Below, piece by piece: positions 15,647 to 25,275 of a DNA stretch of 64,000 nucleotides. The position numbers were made by a program, and so were the translations under genes. The notes under the pieces are model-generated. The model saw nothing but the letters and a program-made list of their open reading frames with translations. It made no database searches and was not told the DNA's origin. Numbering within the stretch: position 1 is the first letter of the stretch; every line of letters starts with the position of its first letter. Source of the stretch: Lachnospiraceae bacterium (lineage in GTDB: Bacteria; Bacillota; Clostridia; Lachnospirales; Lachnospiraceae); assembly GCA_017431515.1 (NCBI GenBank), contig JAFRKV010000030.1, forward strand, positions 1 through 64,000, in the 5' to 3' direction.

Positions 15647-16261
15647 ATGTATTCCTATATCAGAGGAACCTTGGCGGAACTGCTGGATGACGCCATCGTG
15701 GTGGAAAACCATGGCATAGGCTATCGGATCCTGGTGCCCGGCCAGGTGCTTGACATGCTCCCGTCCATCGGGGAGGAGATCAAGGTCTATACCTATACCT
15801 ATGTGAGGGAGGATCAGCTGGGGTTATTCGGGTTTCTTACGAGAGATGACCTGTCGGTGTTCCAACTGCTGATCGGCGTCAGCGGCATCGGTCCGAAGGG
15901 CGCCCTTGCCGTCCTGTCCGCCATGAGCGCGGATGACTTGCGGTTTGCGGTCCTCGGGGATGACGCGAAAGCCATCGAGCGGGTGCCCGGCATCGGCAAA
16001 AAGACTGCCCAGCGCCTGCTGATCGAACTGAAGGATAAGTTCTCTCTGGAGGAGACATTTCTGCATGCTTCCGAAGCACCGACGGTGAACGCGGCAGTGA
16101 CCGGTAAAAATGACCTCCGGTCCGAAGCGATCATGGCGCTGACCGCGCTGGGATACGGATCGCAGGAAGCTACAAAGGCGGTCCGTTCTGTGCCGCAGGA
16201 ACTGCAGACGGATGTGGAAACGATTTTAAAGGAAGCGCTGAAACAGATGGCGTTTATGTAA
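15647..16261 (+). CDS. ruvA: Holliday junction branch migration protein RuvA
   Basis: RuvA tetramers bind four-way DNA junctions and recruit RuvB. The 204-residue protein begins MYSYIRGTLAEL, has domain II helix-hairpin-helix motifs (LLIGVSGIGPKGALAVLS and RVPGIGKKTAQRLLIELKDK), and a C-terminal domain III (SEAIMALTALGYGSQEATKAV) that contacts RuvB. Length is standard. An AAGGGGGAA ribosome-binding site precedes it. The stop codon is immediately followed by ruvB. Confidence 0.96.
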   Translation: MYSYIRGTLAELLDDAIVVENHGIGYRILVPGQVLDMLPSIGEEIKVYTYTYVREDQLGLFGFLTRDDLSVFQLLIGVSGIGPKGALAVLSAMSADDLRFAVLGDDAKAIERVPGIGKKTAQRLLIELKDKFSLEETFLHASEAPTVNAAVTGKNDLRSEAIMALTALGYGSQEATKAVRSVPQELQTDVETILKEALKQMAFM

Positions 16262-17290
16262 ATGATGAAGGAAACGAAGAAGCGGGTGATCTCCACCCAG
16301 ATCCAGGAAGAGGATCTGAAGGTGGAAAAAAGCCTGCGGCCACAGCATCTGACCGAATACATCGGGCAGGAAAAGGCAAAGGACAATTTAAGCGTCTATA
16401 TCGACGCGGCAAAAAAGCGGGAAGAGCCGCTGGATCACGTGCTCTTTTTCGGGCCTCCGGGGCTCGGAAAGACGACGCTGGCATGTATTATCGCGAATGA
16501 AATGGGGACCCATATCAAGATCACGTCCGGTCCGGCCATCGGAAAGCCCGGTGAGATGGCCGCGATCCTTTCCAATCTCCAGGAGGGAGATATTCTCTTT
16601 GTGGATGAGATCCACCGGTTGAACCGGCAGGTGGAAGAGGTGCTGTATCCGGCCATGGAGGATTACGCCATCGACATCATGATCGGGAAGGGCACCACGG
16701 CGCGCTCCATCCGCCTTGACCTCCCGAAGTTTACGCTGGTGGGCGCGACGACGAGAGCGGGACTTTTATCGGCGCCGTTAAGGGATCGTTTCGGCGTTAT
16801 TTCCCATCTGGAGTTTTATACGGTGGAGGAGCTGATGACCATCATCGAGCATTCCGCAAAGGCGCTGGATGTGGAGATCACAGAGGACGGCACCCGTGAG
16901 CTTGCCAGGAGATCCCGGGGGACGCCGCGTCTTGCGAACCGGCTTTTGAAGCGGGTGCGAGATTTCGCGGAGATCCGGTATGAAGGCGTGATCACCAAAG
17001 AAGTGGCGGATTTTGCACTGGATCTGCTGGAAGTGGATCGGATGGGACTGGATCAAAATGACCGGAATCTGATTCTCACCATCATTGAGAAGTTTGAGGG
17101 GGGACCTGTGGGGCTGGACACCCTTTCTGCGGCGCTGGGCGAAGACGCCGGCACCATAGAGGACGTGTATGAGCCTTATCTGCTAAAAAACGGATTTTTG
17201 AATCGCACGCCAAAGGGCCGGGTGGCGACACACCGGGCTTATGAGCATTTCAATATTTCGGAGAACAAGGAGTCGTCGGCGGATGCTTGA
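16262..17290 (+). CDS. ruvB: Holliday junction branch migration DNA helicase RuvB
   Basis: RuvB is the AAA+ hexameric motor that drives branch migration with RuvA. The 342-residue protein has [19 protein letters not shown], Walker [12 protein letters not shown], Walker [11 protein letters not shown], sensor 1 [11 protein letters not shown], the arginine finger in PLRDRFG, and a C-terminal winged helix with [12 protein letters not shown]. The start (ATG 16262 or the next ATG at 16265) abuts ruvA with no intergenic gap, so translation is coupled. Its 3' end overlaps the following kinase gene by 8 bp. Confidence 0.96.
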   Translation: MMKETKKRVISTQIQEEDLKVEKSLRPQHLTEYIGQEKAKDNLSVYIDAAKKREEPLDHVLFFGPPGLGKTTLACIIANEMGTHIKITSGPAIGKPGEMAAILSNLQEGDILFVDEIHRLNRQVEEVLYPAMEDYAIDIMIGKGTTARSIRLDLPKFTLVGATTRAGLLSAPLRDRFGVISHLEFYTVEELMTIIEHSAKALDVEITEDGTRELARRSRGTPRLANRLLKRVRDFAEIRYEGVITKEVADFALDLLEVDRMGLDQNDRNLILTIIEKFEGGPVGLDTLSAALGEDAGTIEDVYEPYLLKNGFLNRTPKGRVATHRAYEHFNISENKESSADA

Positions 17291-20200
17291 AATCTATTAC
17301 AATGCATCATTCCATATCGTGGCGACCGTTCTTTGCGTCGCGCTGCTTTGCTTTCAGCTTTTGGAACAGCGCACCAAAAAGCGGCAGAATCACATCTTTA
17401 TTGCCTTACTGATTGATCTTTTGATCACCACGGTGGCAAGCGTCTTTTTGATGGCGCTGGTGCCGTATGCGCGCACGTCTTCCATTGCGCGCTGGGGCTA
17501 TGATTTCAGCCAGTATCTTTACTTCGTGGCGCATACCCTGCTTTCCCCTATGTTCTGTCTGTATGTCCTGGAGGCCACCGGATCCTTCTATGTGCAGAGT
17601 TTTTTTGTCCGGATGATCCTCACCATGCCCTGCGCCGTGGCGGAGCTTTTTGTGCTGACCAACCCGGTGACCCATGCCGTTTACTATACGGATCTAAATA
17701 TGACCTTTTCCAGGCATTGGGCGGAGTATTTCGTCTATGGCGTTGCGGCGTTTTATTTTGCTATGGCGGCCGGATATCTATTGTTTTCCTGGCATGTGAT
17801 GACATTCCGGCGCCGATGGGCGCTGATCTACAGCTTTGCGCTGGCCCTTGCGGGAATTCTTTTGCAGCTCTTTTTCCCGTCGTTTCGGGTGGAACTTGTG
17901 TTGGAAGCCGTGGCGTTCCTCGGGATTCAGCTCCATGTGGAGCGGGAGGAGGATCGCCTGGACTCGGTGACCAATGTCTACAACCGGAATGCGCTGGTGA
18001 GCGACACCTATAATTATGTCAAGATGGGTCGTTCTTTTGTTGCCTTATGCGTGCGGCTTCTGGATTCCGATTATCTGCAGCGGCTGACCGGCTCCGCGGA
18101 CAGTGACATGCTGCTGTCAAATGTGTCCAAGGAGCTTTCCAGGATGCATCCCGCACACCATATCTACCGGGTGTCTCCCTATGCGTTTATTCTGATCGGC
18201 ACCGAGACCACCGAACAGCGAATGATGAATGTCGCAAATCTGGTGGCGAGACGGTTTGAAAATCTCTGGAATCTCAGAGAGACCAGCGTGCAGCTGGAGG
18301 CGGTCATCCTCATGGCTTCCGTTCCAGAAGAGATTTCCGGGGATGATCTGATGCTGCTTTCCGATGCGCCGCTGCCTCCCGGATGCGGCGGGAAAATCGC
18401 TGCCGGGCAGGAACTCACCTTCCTGAACCGTAACACTGAGATTGAGGAGGCCTTGTCAAGAGGACTTGCGGAGTATAGCTTCGAAACACAATACATCCCG
18501 ATTTATGATTGGAAAAAACGTTCCATTTTCGCGGCGGAAGCGATCCTGCAGCTGCATGATGCGGCTCTTGGCACCTTAAAGCAGGAGGAGTTTTACCCTG
18601 TCGCCATTGAAAACGGCACCTGGGATAATCTGATTGATCTGCTGTTTCGTGATGTGGCGCTGTTTCTCGGCAGCGGCGTGCCGATTGAAATGGGGTTGGA
18701 GCGCATTGCATTCAGTGTTCCGGCGTCTCAGTGCATCCAGCCGGGGTTTCTTGACGATACCAGACAGCGGGTGGAGCGTTACAATTTGGACCCGGCGCGG
18801 ATCGTGCTGGAGGTGCAGGATATCTCCCTTGTGCAGGATCGAAAACGACTATCGGATACCCTCCGGGCGCTTTCCGATATCGGCTTCAGGATCACGCTGG
18901 ATCAATACGGCGTGGGCAATTCCGGAATACATTCCCTCGGCTTTTTCCCGTATGATGTGGTCTCCATTGACCTGAATACGATCTCGGAGGAGGCGGAACT
19001 GTATATGCGCAGAAGCATTCTGCTGGCTAGCATCCACATGCTGAATGCCCTGCATCACAGAATCCTGATCAAAGGGATCAGTGTGGATCCGCAGCTTCAG
19101 ATCATTGAGGAAACGGATGTGAACTACATCCAGGGACCGCTGCTTTCCACCGCCGTGAGTCAGATGGAGTTCATGACGATTCTGCGGGCGACGGATATGT
19201 CCCGACAGGAGGAGGAAAAAGCCCGCGCCCAGAACGAGGCGAAGAGCAGCTTTCTGGCCAATATGTCCCATGAGATCCGTACCCCCATCAACGCGATTCT
19301 CGGCATGAACGAGATGATCCTGAGAGAGGCGACAGACGATACGATCCGCGCCTATGCAAGGGACATTGAACGCGCCGGCACCAATCTGCTTTCCATCATC
19401 AACGATATTCTGGATTTTTCCAAGATCGAGGCCGGCAGCATGGAGATTGTCGAGGCGGAGTACGAGCTCAGCTCCGTGCTGCATGATGTGATGAATATGA
19501 TCCGCATCAAGACAGAGGAGAAGGGACTGAGCTTAAAACTGGACCTGGATCCGAACCTGCCGGAATGTCTCTACGGGGATGAAATGCGGCTGCGGCAGAT
19601 TTTGATCAACGTGCTAAACAACGCCGTGAAATACACCGATAAGGGCGGCATCAAGCTGCGTGTCCGCGGCGGCTTTGCGGAGGGTGATTCCGTTCTGCTG
19701 ACCTGTGATGTGATCGATACCGGGATGGGCATCAAGGAAGAGGATCAGGCGAAACTGTTTGACAAGTTCCAGCGGTTGGATATCGCGCAGAACCGGACGG
19801 TGGAGGGAACGGGACTGGGACTGTCCATTACGGCGAACCTCCTTGCGATGATGGGCGGCACCATCGAAGTCCAGAGTATTTACGGCACCGGCTCCACCTT
19901 TACCATCAAGCTACAGCAGAGGGTGATCCGGTGGGCACCCATCGGAGACCTTGAAAAACGCTACCGCGATACCGAAAAGAACCGCAAACGCAATCAGGGA
20001 GCATTTACCGCACCGGAGGTTACCATCCTTGTGGTGGATGATACCAATATGAATCTGACCGTGGTGAAAGCACTGCTGAAACGCACCCTGATCAAGATTG
20101 ATACGGCTTCTTCCGGTGCTCAGGCGCTGCAGATGATCCGCGAGAAGCACTATGACCTGATCTTCTTGGATTACCGCATGCCTGAGATGGATGGCTCTGA

Positions 20201-20435
20201 GACCCTGCAGCGGATCAAAGAGGATCGTTTCCATCCGAATCAGGAGACGCCTGTCATCGTCCTGACAGCCAATGCGCTTTCCGGCGCCAGAGAACGTTTT
20301 CTGGAGGAAGGCTTCGAGGATTATCTGTCGAAGCCCATCGACAGCGCAAAGATGGAAGCGGTTCTGATCCAGTATCTTCCGGCTGAAAAAGTAAAACTGT
20401 CACAATCGGACAGCGGAAAGGGGGCGAAGGCATGA
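17283..20435 (+). CDS. Membrane hybrid histidine kinase with degenerate GGDEF and EAL domains
   Basis: A protein of about 1050 residues. In order: an N-terminal seven-helix membrane region (about 1-220); a GGDEF-like domain (about 230-380) whose active site reads RVSPYAF instead of R-x-GGDEF; an EAL-like domain (about 390-640); HisKA with SHEIRTP (phospho-His near 663); HATPase ([22 protein letters not shown]); and a receiver with LVVDDTNMN and phospho-Asp near 962 ([11 protein letters not shown]). In the EAL domain EAL is EAI, DD is DQ and the catalytic Lys is missing, so c-di-GMP hydrolysis is unlikely; a sensing or docking role is inferred. The start at 17283 follows AAGGAG. It overlaps ruvB and the next gene. 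Confidence 0.88.
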   Translation: MLEIYYNASFHIVATVLCVALLCFQLLEQRTKKRQNHIFIALLIDLLITTVASVFLMALVPYARTSSIARWGYDFSQYLYFVAHTLLSPMFCLYVLEATGSFYVQSFFVRMILTMPCAVAELFVLTNPVTHAVYYTDLNMTFSRHWAEYFVYGVAAFYFAMAAGYLLFSWHVMTFRRRWALIYSFALALAGILLQLFFPSFRVELVLEAVAFLGIQLHVEREEDRLDSVTNVYNRNALVSDTYNYVKMGRSFVALCVRLLDSDYLQRLTGSADSDMLLSNVSKELSRMHPAHHIYRVSPYAFILIGTETTEQRMMNVANLVARRFENLWNLRETSVQLEAVILMASVPEEISGDDLMLLSDAPLPPGCGGKIAAGQELTFLNRNTEIEEALSRGLAEYSFETQYIPIYDWKKRSIFAAEAILQLHDAALGTLKQEEFYPVAIENGTWDNLIDLLFRDVALFLGSGVPIEMGLERIAFSVPASQCIQPGFLDDTRQRVERYNLDPARIVLEVQDISLVQDRKRLSDTLRALSDIGFRITLDQYGVGNSGIHSLGFFPYDVVSIDLNTISEEAELYMRRSILLASIHMLNALHHRILIKGISVDPQLQIIEETDVNYIQGPLLSTAVSQMEFMTILRATDMSRQEEEKARAQNEAKSSFLANMSHEIRTPINAILGMNEMILREATDDTIRAYARDIERAGTNLLSIINDILDFSKIEAGSMEIVEAEYELSSVLHDVMNMIRIKTEEKGLSLKLDLDPNLPECLYGDEMRLRQILINVLNNAVKYTDKGGIKLRVRGGFAEGDSVLLTCDVIDTGMGIKEEDQAKLFDKFQRLDIAQNRTVEGTGLGLSITANLLAMMGGTIEVQSIYGTGSTFTIKLQQRVIRWAPIGDLEKRYRDTEKNRKRNQGAFTAPEVTILVVDDTNMNLTVVKALLKRTLIKIDTASSGAQALQMIREKHYDLIFLDYRMPEMDGSETLQRIKEDRFHPNQETPVIVLTANALSGARERFLEEGFEDYLSKPIDSAKMEAVLIQYLPAEKVKLSQSDSGKGAKA

Positions 20436-22348
20436 ACATCTTTCATTTGCTTGATGTGTCAGCGTTTCATCTGACCGCAATTATCGTGCTGGCTTCCGTC
20501 ATTGTGTTTGCCATGCTGCGAAAGCATACCGACCGCCCGCAGAATAAACTCTTTCTTTGCGCAGTTGCATCTTTGATGCTGCAATGCGTTTTCGATCTGA
20601 TACAAATGCATGCGGCATTGCTGGTGGATCAGTACGAGGAAGCTAAAATTCTGCTTCAGATCGGTGATTTCGGCTATTTCCTGCTGCATGCGTTTTTGCC
20701 GATCATTCTGCTGTTTTATGCACTCTTCGTGACAAGACGCTATTATCGTTACAACAACCTGCAGCGGTTCATCGGACTGATCCCTGTAGCCATTGCGGAA
20801 TTTCTGGTGCTGTCCAATCCGGTGCTGCATCTGATATGGGGGTATAACGAAAACTTCCGGTTCGAGCGGCATTGGGGCGAACTTGTGATCTATCTGGTCA
20901 GCCTGATTTACTTTGCCAGCGCCATGGGGATTCTGTTATTCCGATGGCATGCCATCACGAGACGCCGGAAACTGGTGCTGTGTTTCGGAATTATCTGCAT
21001 CCTTGCAGGGCTAGTTATCCAAATGCTTCTGCCCGGCGTGATGGTGGAACTGTTTGGCGAAGCGGTCGGGATTCTTGCCATCATGATTGCGGTGGAGTAT
21101 GACGAGGATCTTTTGGATTCTTCCACCAGCGTGGGAAACCGACATGCGCTGATTCTGGATCTGCACGCTTCATTTGAAATGCATGTGGAGTTCTTTGCGA
21201 TCTCCGTGCAGCTTCGCAATCCTGAGCTGGTGCGGAGATACCGGAATCTGTCCAATCAGGAGTTGATCATAGAGATTTCCGAAAGCCTGAAAAAGGTCTG
21301 CCCGCGGTATATGATTTATCGTTCCACGCCGGCTACGTTCCTGATCCTGTTGGAACGGACGGATCGCGGTGAGGCGCGGGCGATGGCGGAACGGATTAAA
21401 AACCAGCTGCTTCTGGATTGGAGTGCGGATGAAAAGGGCATTGACCTGAAATTCCAGATGTATCTTTCGGAAGCACCAAAGGAACTGGCGCGTCCGGAGG
21501 ATGTGATCCTGATGAGTGAAAGTGTGCTTCCGGATCAAGAGGAGTGCGTGGTGCTGGAGGGGGCTGATCTGAAAGGGATCTTTGATCAGGCCAAACTCTC
21601 CGAAGTGCTGCGGCGCGGGATAGAGGAGCATCATTTTAAAATGGTTTATCAGCTGATCTATTCCGCAGACCGGAAAAAGGTGGCGGCGGCAGAAGCTCTG
21701 CTGCGCCTTCATGATCCGGAGTTGGGCGATATTTATCCCAGTGTCTTTATTCCGGTGGCAGAGCGGATCGGGATCATCCGAAAGATTGGGGAATATGCGC
21801 TGCGGGAGGTATGCGAATTCCTGCAGAGCGATATACCGGACAGCCTGGGGATCCGTTTTATCGGCGTGAATTTGTCTATTATACAGTGCACCAATCCGGA
21901 CTTTGTGCCGCATGTCAGCGCCATCGTCCAGGAATACCGCATCAAACCGGGACGGATCTGCTTTGAGATTTCGGAAACCGCGGCGGCGGTGGATTACCGG
22001 CTTCTGGCAGAAACGATCCGAAACTTAAAGGATCTGGGCTTCCTGTTCTCCATGGACGGATATGGCGCAGGGTACGCCAATATGTATTCTATTTTCTCCA
22101 TGGATTTCGACCTGATCAAGCTGGATCGGAGCCTGCTGTACGCGGCGCAGGAGAGCGAGGAAGGACGGGTTGTCTTAAGAAGCAGCGCGCAGTTGATTCA
22201 CGACCTGAAGCGGAAGGTCGTGGTGATCGGCGTGGAGACCGAAGAGCAACTGGAAGAGACCAAAACCTTCCCGGTGGATTACTTCCAGGGGCATTATTTC
22301 TCCGGAGCGGAGACGCGGGAAGAACTGGAAGAAAGGGATGTGTTCTAA
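20432..22348 (+). CDS. Membrane GGDEF-like/EAL domain protein, probably weak or inactive phosphodiesterase
   Basis: A 638-residue protein with an N-terminal membrane region of about seven helices resembling that of the preceding kinase, a degenerate GGDEF domain (RSTPATF at the active site) and a C-terminal EAL domain (about 385-638). The EAL domain keeps EALLRL, NLS, the Glu of ISET, KLDRSLL, GVET and QGHYF. The metal-binding DD of DDFG is D-G (SMDGYGAGY), so the second Asp is lost and c-di-GMP hydrolysis is probably reduced or absent. It starts inside the end of the kinase gene (4-bp overlap) and is a tandem paralogue lacking the kinase part. Confidence 0.87.
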   Translation: MNIFHLLDVSAFHLTAIIVLASVIVFAMLRKHTDRPQNKLFLCAVASLMLQCVFDLIQMHAALLVDQYEEAKILLQIGDFGYFLLHAFLPIILLFYALFVTRRYYRYNNLQRFIGLIPVAIAEFLVLSNPVLHLIWGYNENFRFERHWGELVIYLVSLIYFASAMGILLFRWHAITRRRKLVLCFGIICILAGLVIQMLLPGVMVELFGEAVGILAIMIAVEYDEDLLDSSTSVGNRHALILDLHASFEMHVEFFAISVQLRNPELVRRYRNLSNQELIIEISESLKKVCPRYMIYRSTPATFLILLERTDRGEARAMAERIKNQLLLDWSADEKGIDLKFQMYLSEAPKELARPEDVILMSESVLPDQEECVVLEGADLKGIFDQAKLSEVLRRGIEEHHFKMVYQLIYSADRKKVAAAEALLRLHDPELGDIYPSVFIPVAERIGIIRKIGEYALREVCEFLQSDIPDSLGIRFIGVNLSIIQCTNPDFVPHVSAIVQEYRIKPGRICFEISETAAAVDYRLLAETIRNLKDLGFLFSMDGYGAGYANMYSIFSMDFDLIKLDRSLLYAAQESEEGRVVLRSSAQLIHDLKRKVVVIGVETEEQLEETKTFPVDYFQGHYFSGAETREELEERDVF

Positions 22349-22354
22349 GGTAAC

Positions 22355-22383
22355 TTGCACAGGGAAAGCGGTTTGATTATAAT
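22355..22383 (+). promoter_or_regulatory. Promoter ahead of cloverleaf repeat A and zapA
   Basis: TTGCAC (22355-22360), 17-bp spacer, TATAAT (22378-22383). The start near 22390 lies about 20 bp before repeat element A, so the element would be transcribed as the 5' leader of zapA or as a separate RNA. Confidence 0.7.
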
Positions 22384-22409
22384 AGGGCTTGATGTGATGA
22401 GGAATGCAA

Positions 22410-22546
22410 GCGAGTGCAAAAGTCACATGTCGCAAAGCGACATTGTGACCTTTGCGCGAAGAACCGCCTCGACGTGCTAGCACGTCAGAGCGGTTCCTTG
22501 CGCAAAGTGCACATGCGTGTTCCACGCATGGCACTTTTGCACGCGC
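22410..22546 (+). repeat. Cloverleaf-forming dispersed repeat, copy A
   Basis: Four stems are visible. P1: GTGCAAAAGT (22414-22423) with ACTTTTGCAC (22533-22542), extended by GCG/CGC. P2: GTCACATGTCGC with GCGACATTGTGAC (22422-22449, AAA loop, one bulged T). P3: CTTTGCGC (near 22450) with GCGCAAAG (near 22500-22507), then GAACCGC/GCGGTTC and GACGTGC/GCACGTC. P4: GTGCACATGCGTG with CACGCATGGCAC (22508-22534, TTC loop, one bulged A). A second copy at 43608-43738 has the same four stems with compensatory changes. It is not a known riboswitch or terminator to my knowledge. No protein can be supported across it. It lies between a promoter and zapA. Confidence 0.85.
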
Positions 22547-22584
22547 TGTATAGATCACTACAACCCACCAAGAGGATAACACAT

Positions 22585-23022
22585 ATGACACCAAAATCTG
22601 ACGTACAGGTCATTATCGGAGGAAAGGTGCTGACCTTGTCGGGCTACGAAAGCCCGGAATACCTCCAGAAAGTGGCGGCCTATATTAACAACAAGATCCG
22701 GGAGCTGGATCACGTGGACGACTACCGGAAGTTCTCACCGGATATGCGCTCGACGCTTCTGGAACTGAACATTGCGGATGATCTCTTTAAAGCCCGCAGC
22801 CAAAGCGAGAAGCTGGAGAAAGAGCTGGAGGAGCGGGACCGGCAGATCTACGATCTGAAGCACGATCTTATCAGCAGCCAGATCAAAGCGGAATCCGATG
22901 AAAAGAAGCGGCGGGATCTGGAAAATGAGAACAAGGAGCTCCTGCTGAACAAGGCAAAGCTGGAGGCCACATTGGAGGATGCGCTGCTTGGCAAGGTGAC
23001 AAATAAAAAAGAATTGAAGTAA
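22585..23022 (+). CDS. zapA: Cell division protein ZapA (long, coiled-coil form)
   Basis: ZapA promotes bundling of FtsZ at the division ring. The 145-residue protein has the ZapA N-terminal domain (DVQVIIGGKVLTLSGYESPEYLQKVAAYIN, with NNKIRELD) followed by a long charged coiled coil (about residues 60-140). The start at 22585 has an AGAGGA ribosome-binding site. The frame also stays open upstream through repeat element A, but that extension has no family match and no ribosome-binding site. It has its own promoter (22355-22383) and terminator (23030-23052). Confidence 0.88.
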   Translation: MTPKSDVQVIIGGKVLTLSGYESPEYLQKVAAYINNKIRELDHVDDYRKFSPDMRSTLLELNIADDLFKARSQSEKLEKELEERDRQIYDLKHDLISSQIKAESDEKKRRDLENENKELLLNKAKLEATLEDALLGKVTNKKELK

Positions 23023-23029
23023 CCGGAAA

Positions 23030-23052
23030 AGAGTGTCGAAAGACACTTTTTT
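23030..23052 (+). terminator. Rho-independent terminator after zapA
   Basis: AGTGTC (23032-23037), GAAA loop, GACACT (23042-23047), then a run of six T. It ends the zapA message. The U32 peptidase gene starts about 17 bp downstream, so that gene would need read-through or a promoter not seen here. Confidence 0.85.
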
Positions 23053-23068
23053 CATATCAGAAAAGCAG

Positions 23069-25273
23069 ATGAAACACAAAACAAAAACCATGGAAGTGCT
23101 TGCACCGGCGGGTTCCGCCCAGGCTCTGGCGGCGGCTGTGAATGCCGGCGCAGATGCGGTCTACTGCGGCGGACACCGGTTCGGCGCAAGAGCCTATGCC
23201 GATAACTTTACAGAAGAAGAACTGCTCTCGGGGATTGACTATGCCCATCTCAAGGGCGCCAGGGTTTATCTGACCGTCAATACCTGCCTCAAGAACAGAG
23301 AGATCGCAGAACTTTATGACTATCTGCTGCCGTATTACCGGGCGGGTCTGGACGCTGTGCTGGTGCAGGATTTCGGCGTGCTCTCCTTTCTCCGGGCAAA
23401 TTTTCCTGATCTCCCGGTGCACGCCAGCACTCAGATGAACCTTACCAGCGCATACGGCGCAGAGCTGATGCGAAGCCTTGGACTGAAACGGGTGGTCCTC
23501 GCAAGGGAGCTTTCTCTTACGGAAATCGCCGCCATTCATCAAGCGACGCCCATTGAACTGGAGTGCTTTGTGCATGGGGCGCTGTGTTATTCTTATTCCG
23601 GGCAGTGCCTGATGAGCAGCATGCTGGGCGGCAGAAGCGGCAACCGCGGAAGATGCGCCGGCACCTGCCGGCTGCCATATCAGCAACCTCCTTCGGAAAG
23701 GGCAAACTATCCCCTGAGCCTGAAGGATCTTTGCGCCGCCTCCTTGCTGCCGGCGCTGCAGGAAGCGGGAGTATGTTCCTTAAAGATCGAGGGCCGCATG
23801 AAATCCCCGTCCTATACCGCAGGCGTCACAAAGATTTACCGGGAGCTGGTGGATCTTCTGGAGACTGCGGGAGCGGATCAATACAGGGTTTCGTCTTCGC
23901 ATATGGAAACCCTCCTTGCCCTGGGAAACCGCAGCGGTTTTACGAAGGGTTTTTATGAAGTCAGAAATGATCCTGAGATGGTGACGAAGGACTCGCCGGA
24001 TCATCACAAGGATCCGAAAAAAACGGGCTCGAACGCGGATCCTGTAAAGCAGGAAACAGAGGAATACGACTTTACAAGGCAGAAACTCCTGATCTCCGGC
24101 GAAGCGGTATTTTTACCCGGAGAACCCATGCGTCTTTTGGTCCGGCGGGGCGGGACAGTATTGTCCGTGTCCGGCGCGGTCTGTGAAAAAGCAAAAAATA
24201 AGGCGACGAAAGAACAGGAGCTCAGAGAAAAGCTCTCTGCAACCGGCACATCGGACTTCGCCTTTGAAACCTTGACCCTGACTGCGGGAAACGATGTGTT
24301 TGTGCCCCTCTCCGCACTGAAGGAGCTCCGGCGGAACGCCCTGGCGCAGTTGAAGGATGCGCTGCTTTGTGACTGCCGGCGCGAACCGCCGAAAGCAGCG
24401 GAAAAGCCACAGGCGCGGGAAAAAGCGGTGAGAGACCGCGTGGATCAAATGGCACACCAAAGGACGGAGCCTGCCGTTGCAGCGCTTGTCAGTTTGCGAT
24501 CGCAGCTTGCGCCCGTGCTTGCATCAGACCGGGTTACCACTGTGATCCTTGACACCCTTCTTTACGAAAAGGAGTGGTTTCTGACAGCGCTTGGAGAGGA
24601 TGTTGCGCGCTGCCACGAAAAAGGAAAGCAGGCGGTATATGCCATGCCTTATGTAATCAGAAGGGACAACGCGCTTCTTTACGAAGGCATGCGTTCAGAC
24701 TTTTGCGCGCTGCCGCTTGACGGGATCCTGGTGCGGGATTATGACGGACTGGCGCTGCTTCGTTCCGTTTCCTATCCCCCGGAAAAAATTCGTCTGGACG
24801 CTGCGCTTTACACCTATTCCGATCAGGCGGCGGAGTCCTTCGCGGCCCTTGGATATCTCCATCAGACGCTCCCCGTGGAGCTGAATGAAAAAGAACTGCT
24901 GCATCGGACTGCGGTGCATGCTTCCTGGATCGTATACGGACGCCTGCCCCTGATGGTAAGCGCAAACTGCATCCACAGGAACAAAAAAGGGTGTGATCGC
25001 GCGAAAGCAACCGAACAGCTCATTGACCGTCGAAAGAAGGTGTTTCCGGTGCTGTGTGACTGCGCGAACTGCACCAACCTGATTCTGAATGCGGATATTC
25101 TGGATCTGACGGGGGAGAAAGAGACCATTCGAAAACTTGCGCCGGAGGAACTCCGGTATCAGTTTACGACGGAAACGGCGGAAGAGACCGCGGCGGTGCT
25201 GCGCTCAGACGCTTTCCGGCAGGATCAGACGAAAGCCTTCACCCGCGGGCATTTTAAGCGGGGCGTGGAGTAA
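23069..25273 (+). CDS. U32 family peptidase (RlhA/YrrO-like)
   Basis: A protein of about 734 residues. The N-terminal domain has the U32 features MEVLAPAGSAQALAAAVNAGADAVYCGG, STQMNL and ECFVHGALCYSYSGQC, with the family signature E-x-F-x-H-G-A-x-C. Further cysteines (GRCAGTCRLPY) match a predicted Fe-S site. Residues after about 380 form a collagenase-like C-terminal part with CIHRNKKGC and CDCANCTNLI. Related proteins act in rRNA or tRNA hydroxylation (RlhA, TrhP) rather than proteolysis. The start is uncertain: ATG 23069 (MKHKTKTMEV) or 23090 (MEVLAPAG). An earlier in-frame ATG at 23033 lies in the zapA terminator stem and is rejected. Confidence 0.9.
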   Translation: MKHKTKTMEVLAPAGSAQALAAAVNAGADAVYCGGHRFGARAYADNFTEEELLSGIDYAHLKGARVYLTVNTCLKNREIAELYDYLLPYYRAGLDAVLVQDFGVLSFLRANFPDLPVHASTQMNLTSAYGAELMRSLGLKRVVLARELSLTEIAAIHQATPIELECFVHGALCYSYSGQCLMSSMLGGRSGNRGRCAGTCRLPYQQPPSERANYPLSLKDLCAASLLPALQEAGVCSLKIEGRMKSPSYTAGVTKIYRELVDLLETAGADQYRVSSSHMETLLALGNRSGFTKGFYEVRNDPEMVTKDSPDHHKDPKKTGSNADPVKQETEEYDFTRQKLLISGEAVFLPGEPMRLLVRRGGTVLSVSGAVCEKAKNKATKEQELREKLSATGTSDFAFETLTLTAGNDVFVPLSALKELRRNALAQLKDALLCDCRREPPKAAEKPQAREKAVRDRVDQMAHQRTEPAVAALVSLRSQLAPVLASDRVTTVILDTLLYEKEWFLTALGEDVARCHEKGKQAVYAMPYVIRRDNALLYEGMRSDFCALPLDGILVRDYDGLALLRSVSYPPEKIRLDAALYTYSDQAAESFAALGYLHQTLPVELNEKELLHRTAVHASWIVYGRLPLMVSANCIHRNKKGCDRAKATEQLIDRRKKVFPVLCDCANCTNLILNADILDLTGEKETIRKLAPEELRYQFTTETAEETAAVLRSDAFRQDQTKAFTRGHFKRGVE

Positions 25274-25275
25274 CC

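Noticed and set aside
22410..22546. Cloverleaf repeat as a tRNA-like or T-box element
   Set aside because: Stem lengths (12 or more base pairs), absence of D- and T-loop consensus and absence of the T-box motif exclude both.
22414..22584. An in-frame N-terminal extension of ZapA reading through repeat element A
   Set aside because: No homology, no ribosome-binding site, and the sequence is constrained by RNA-like stems rather than codons.
23033..23068. An upstream ATG for the U32 peptidase
   Set aside because: It lies within the zapA terminator stem and T-run; the family N-terminus begins later.
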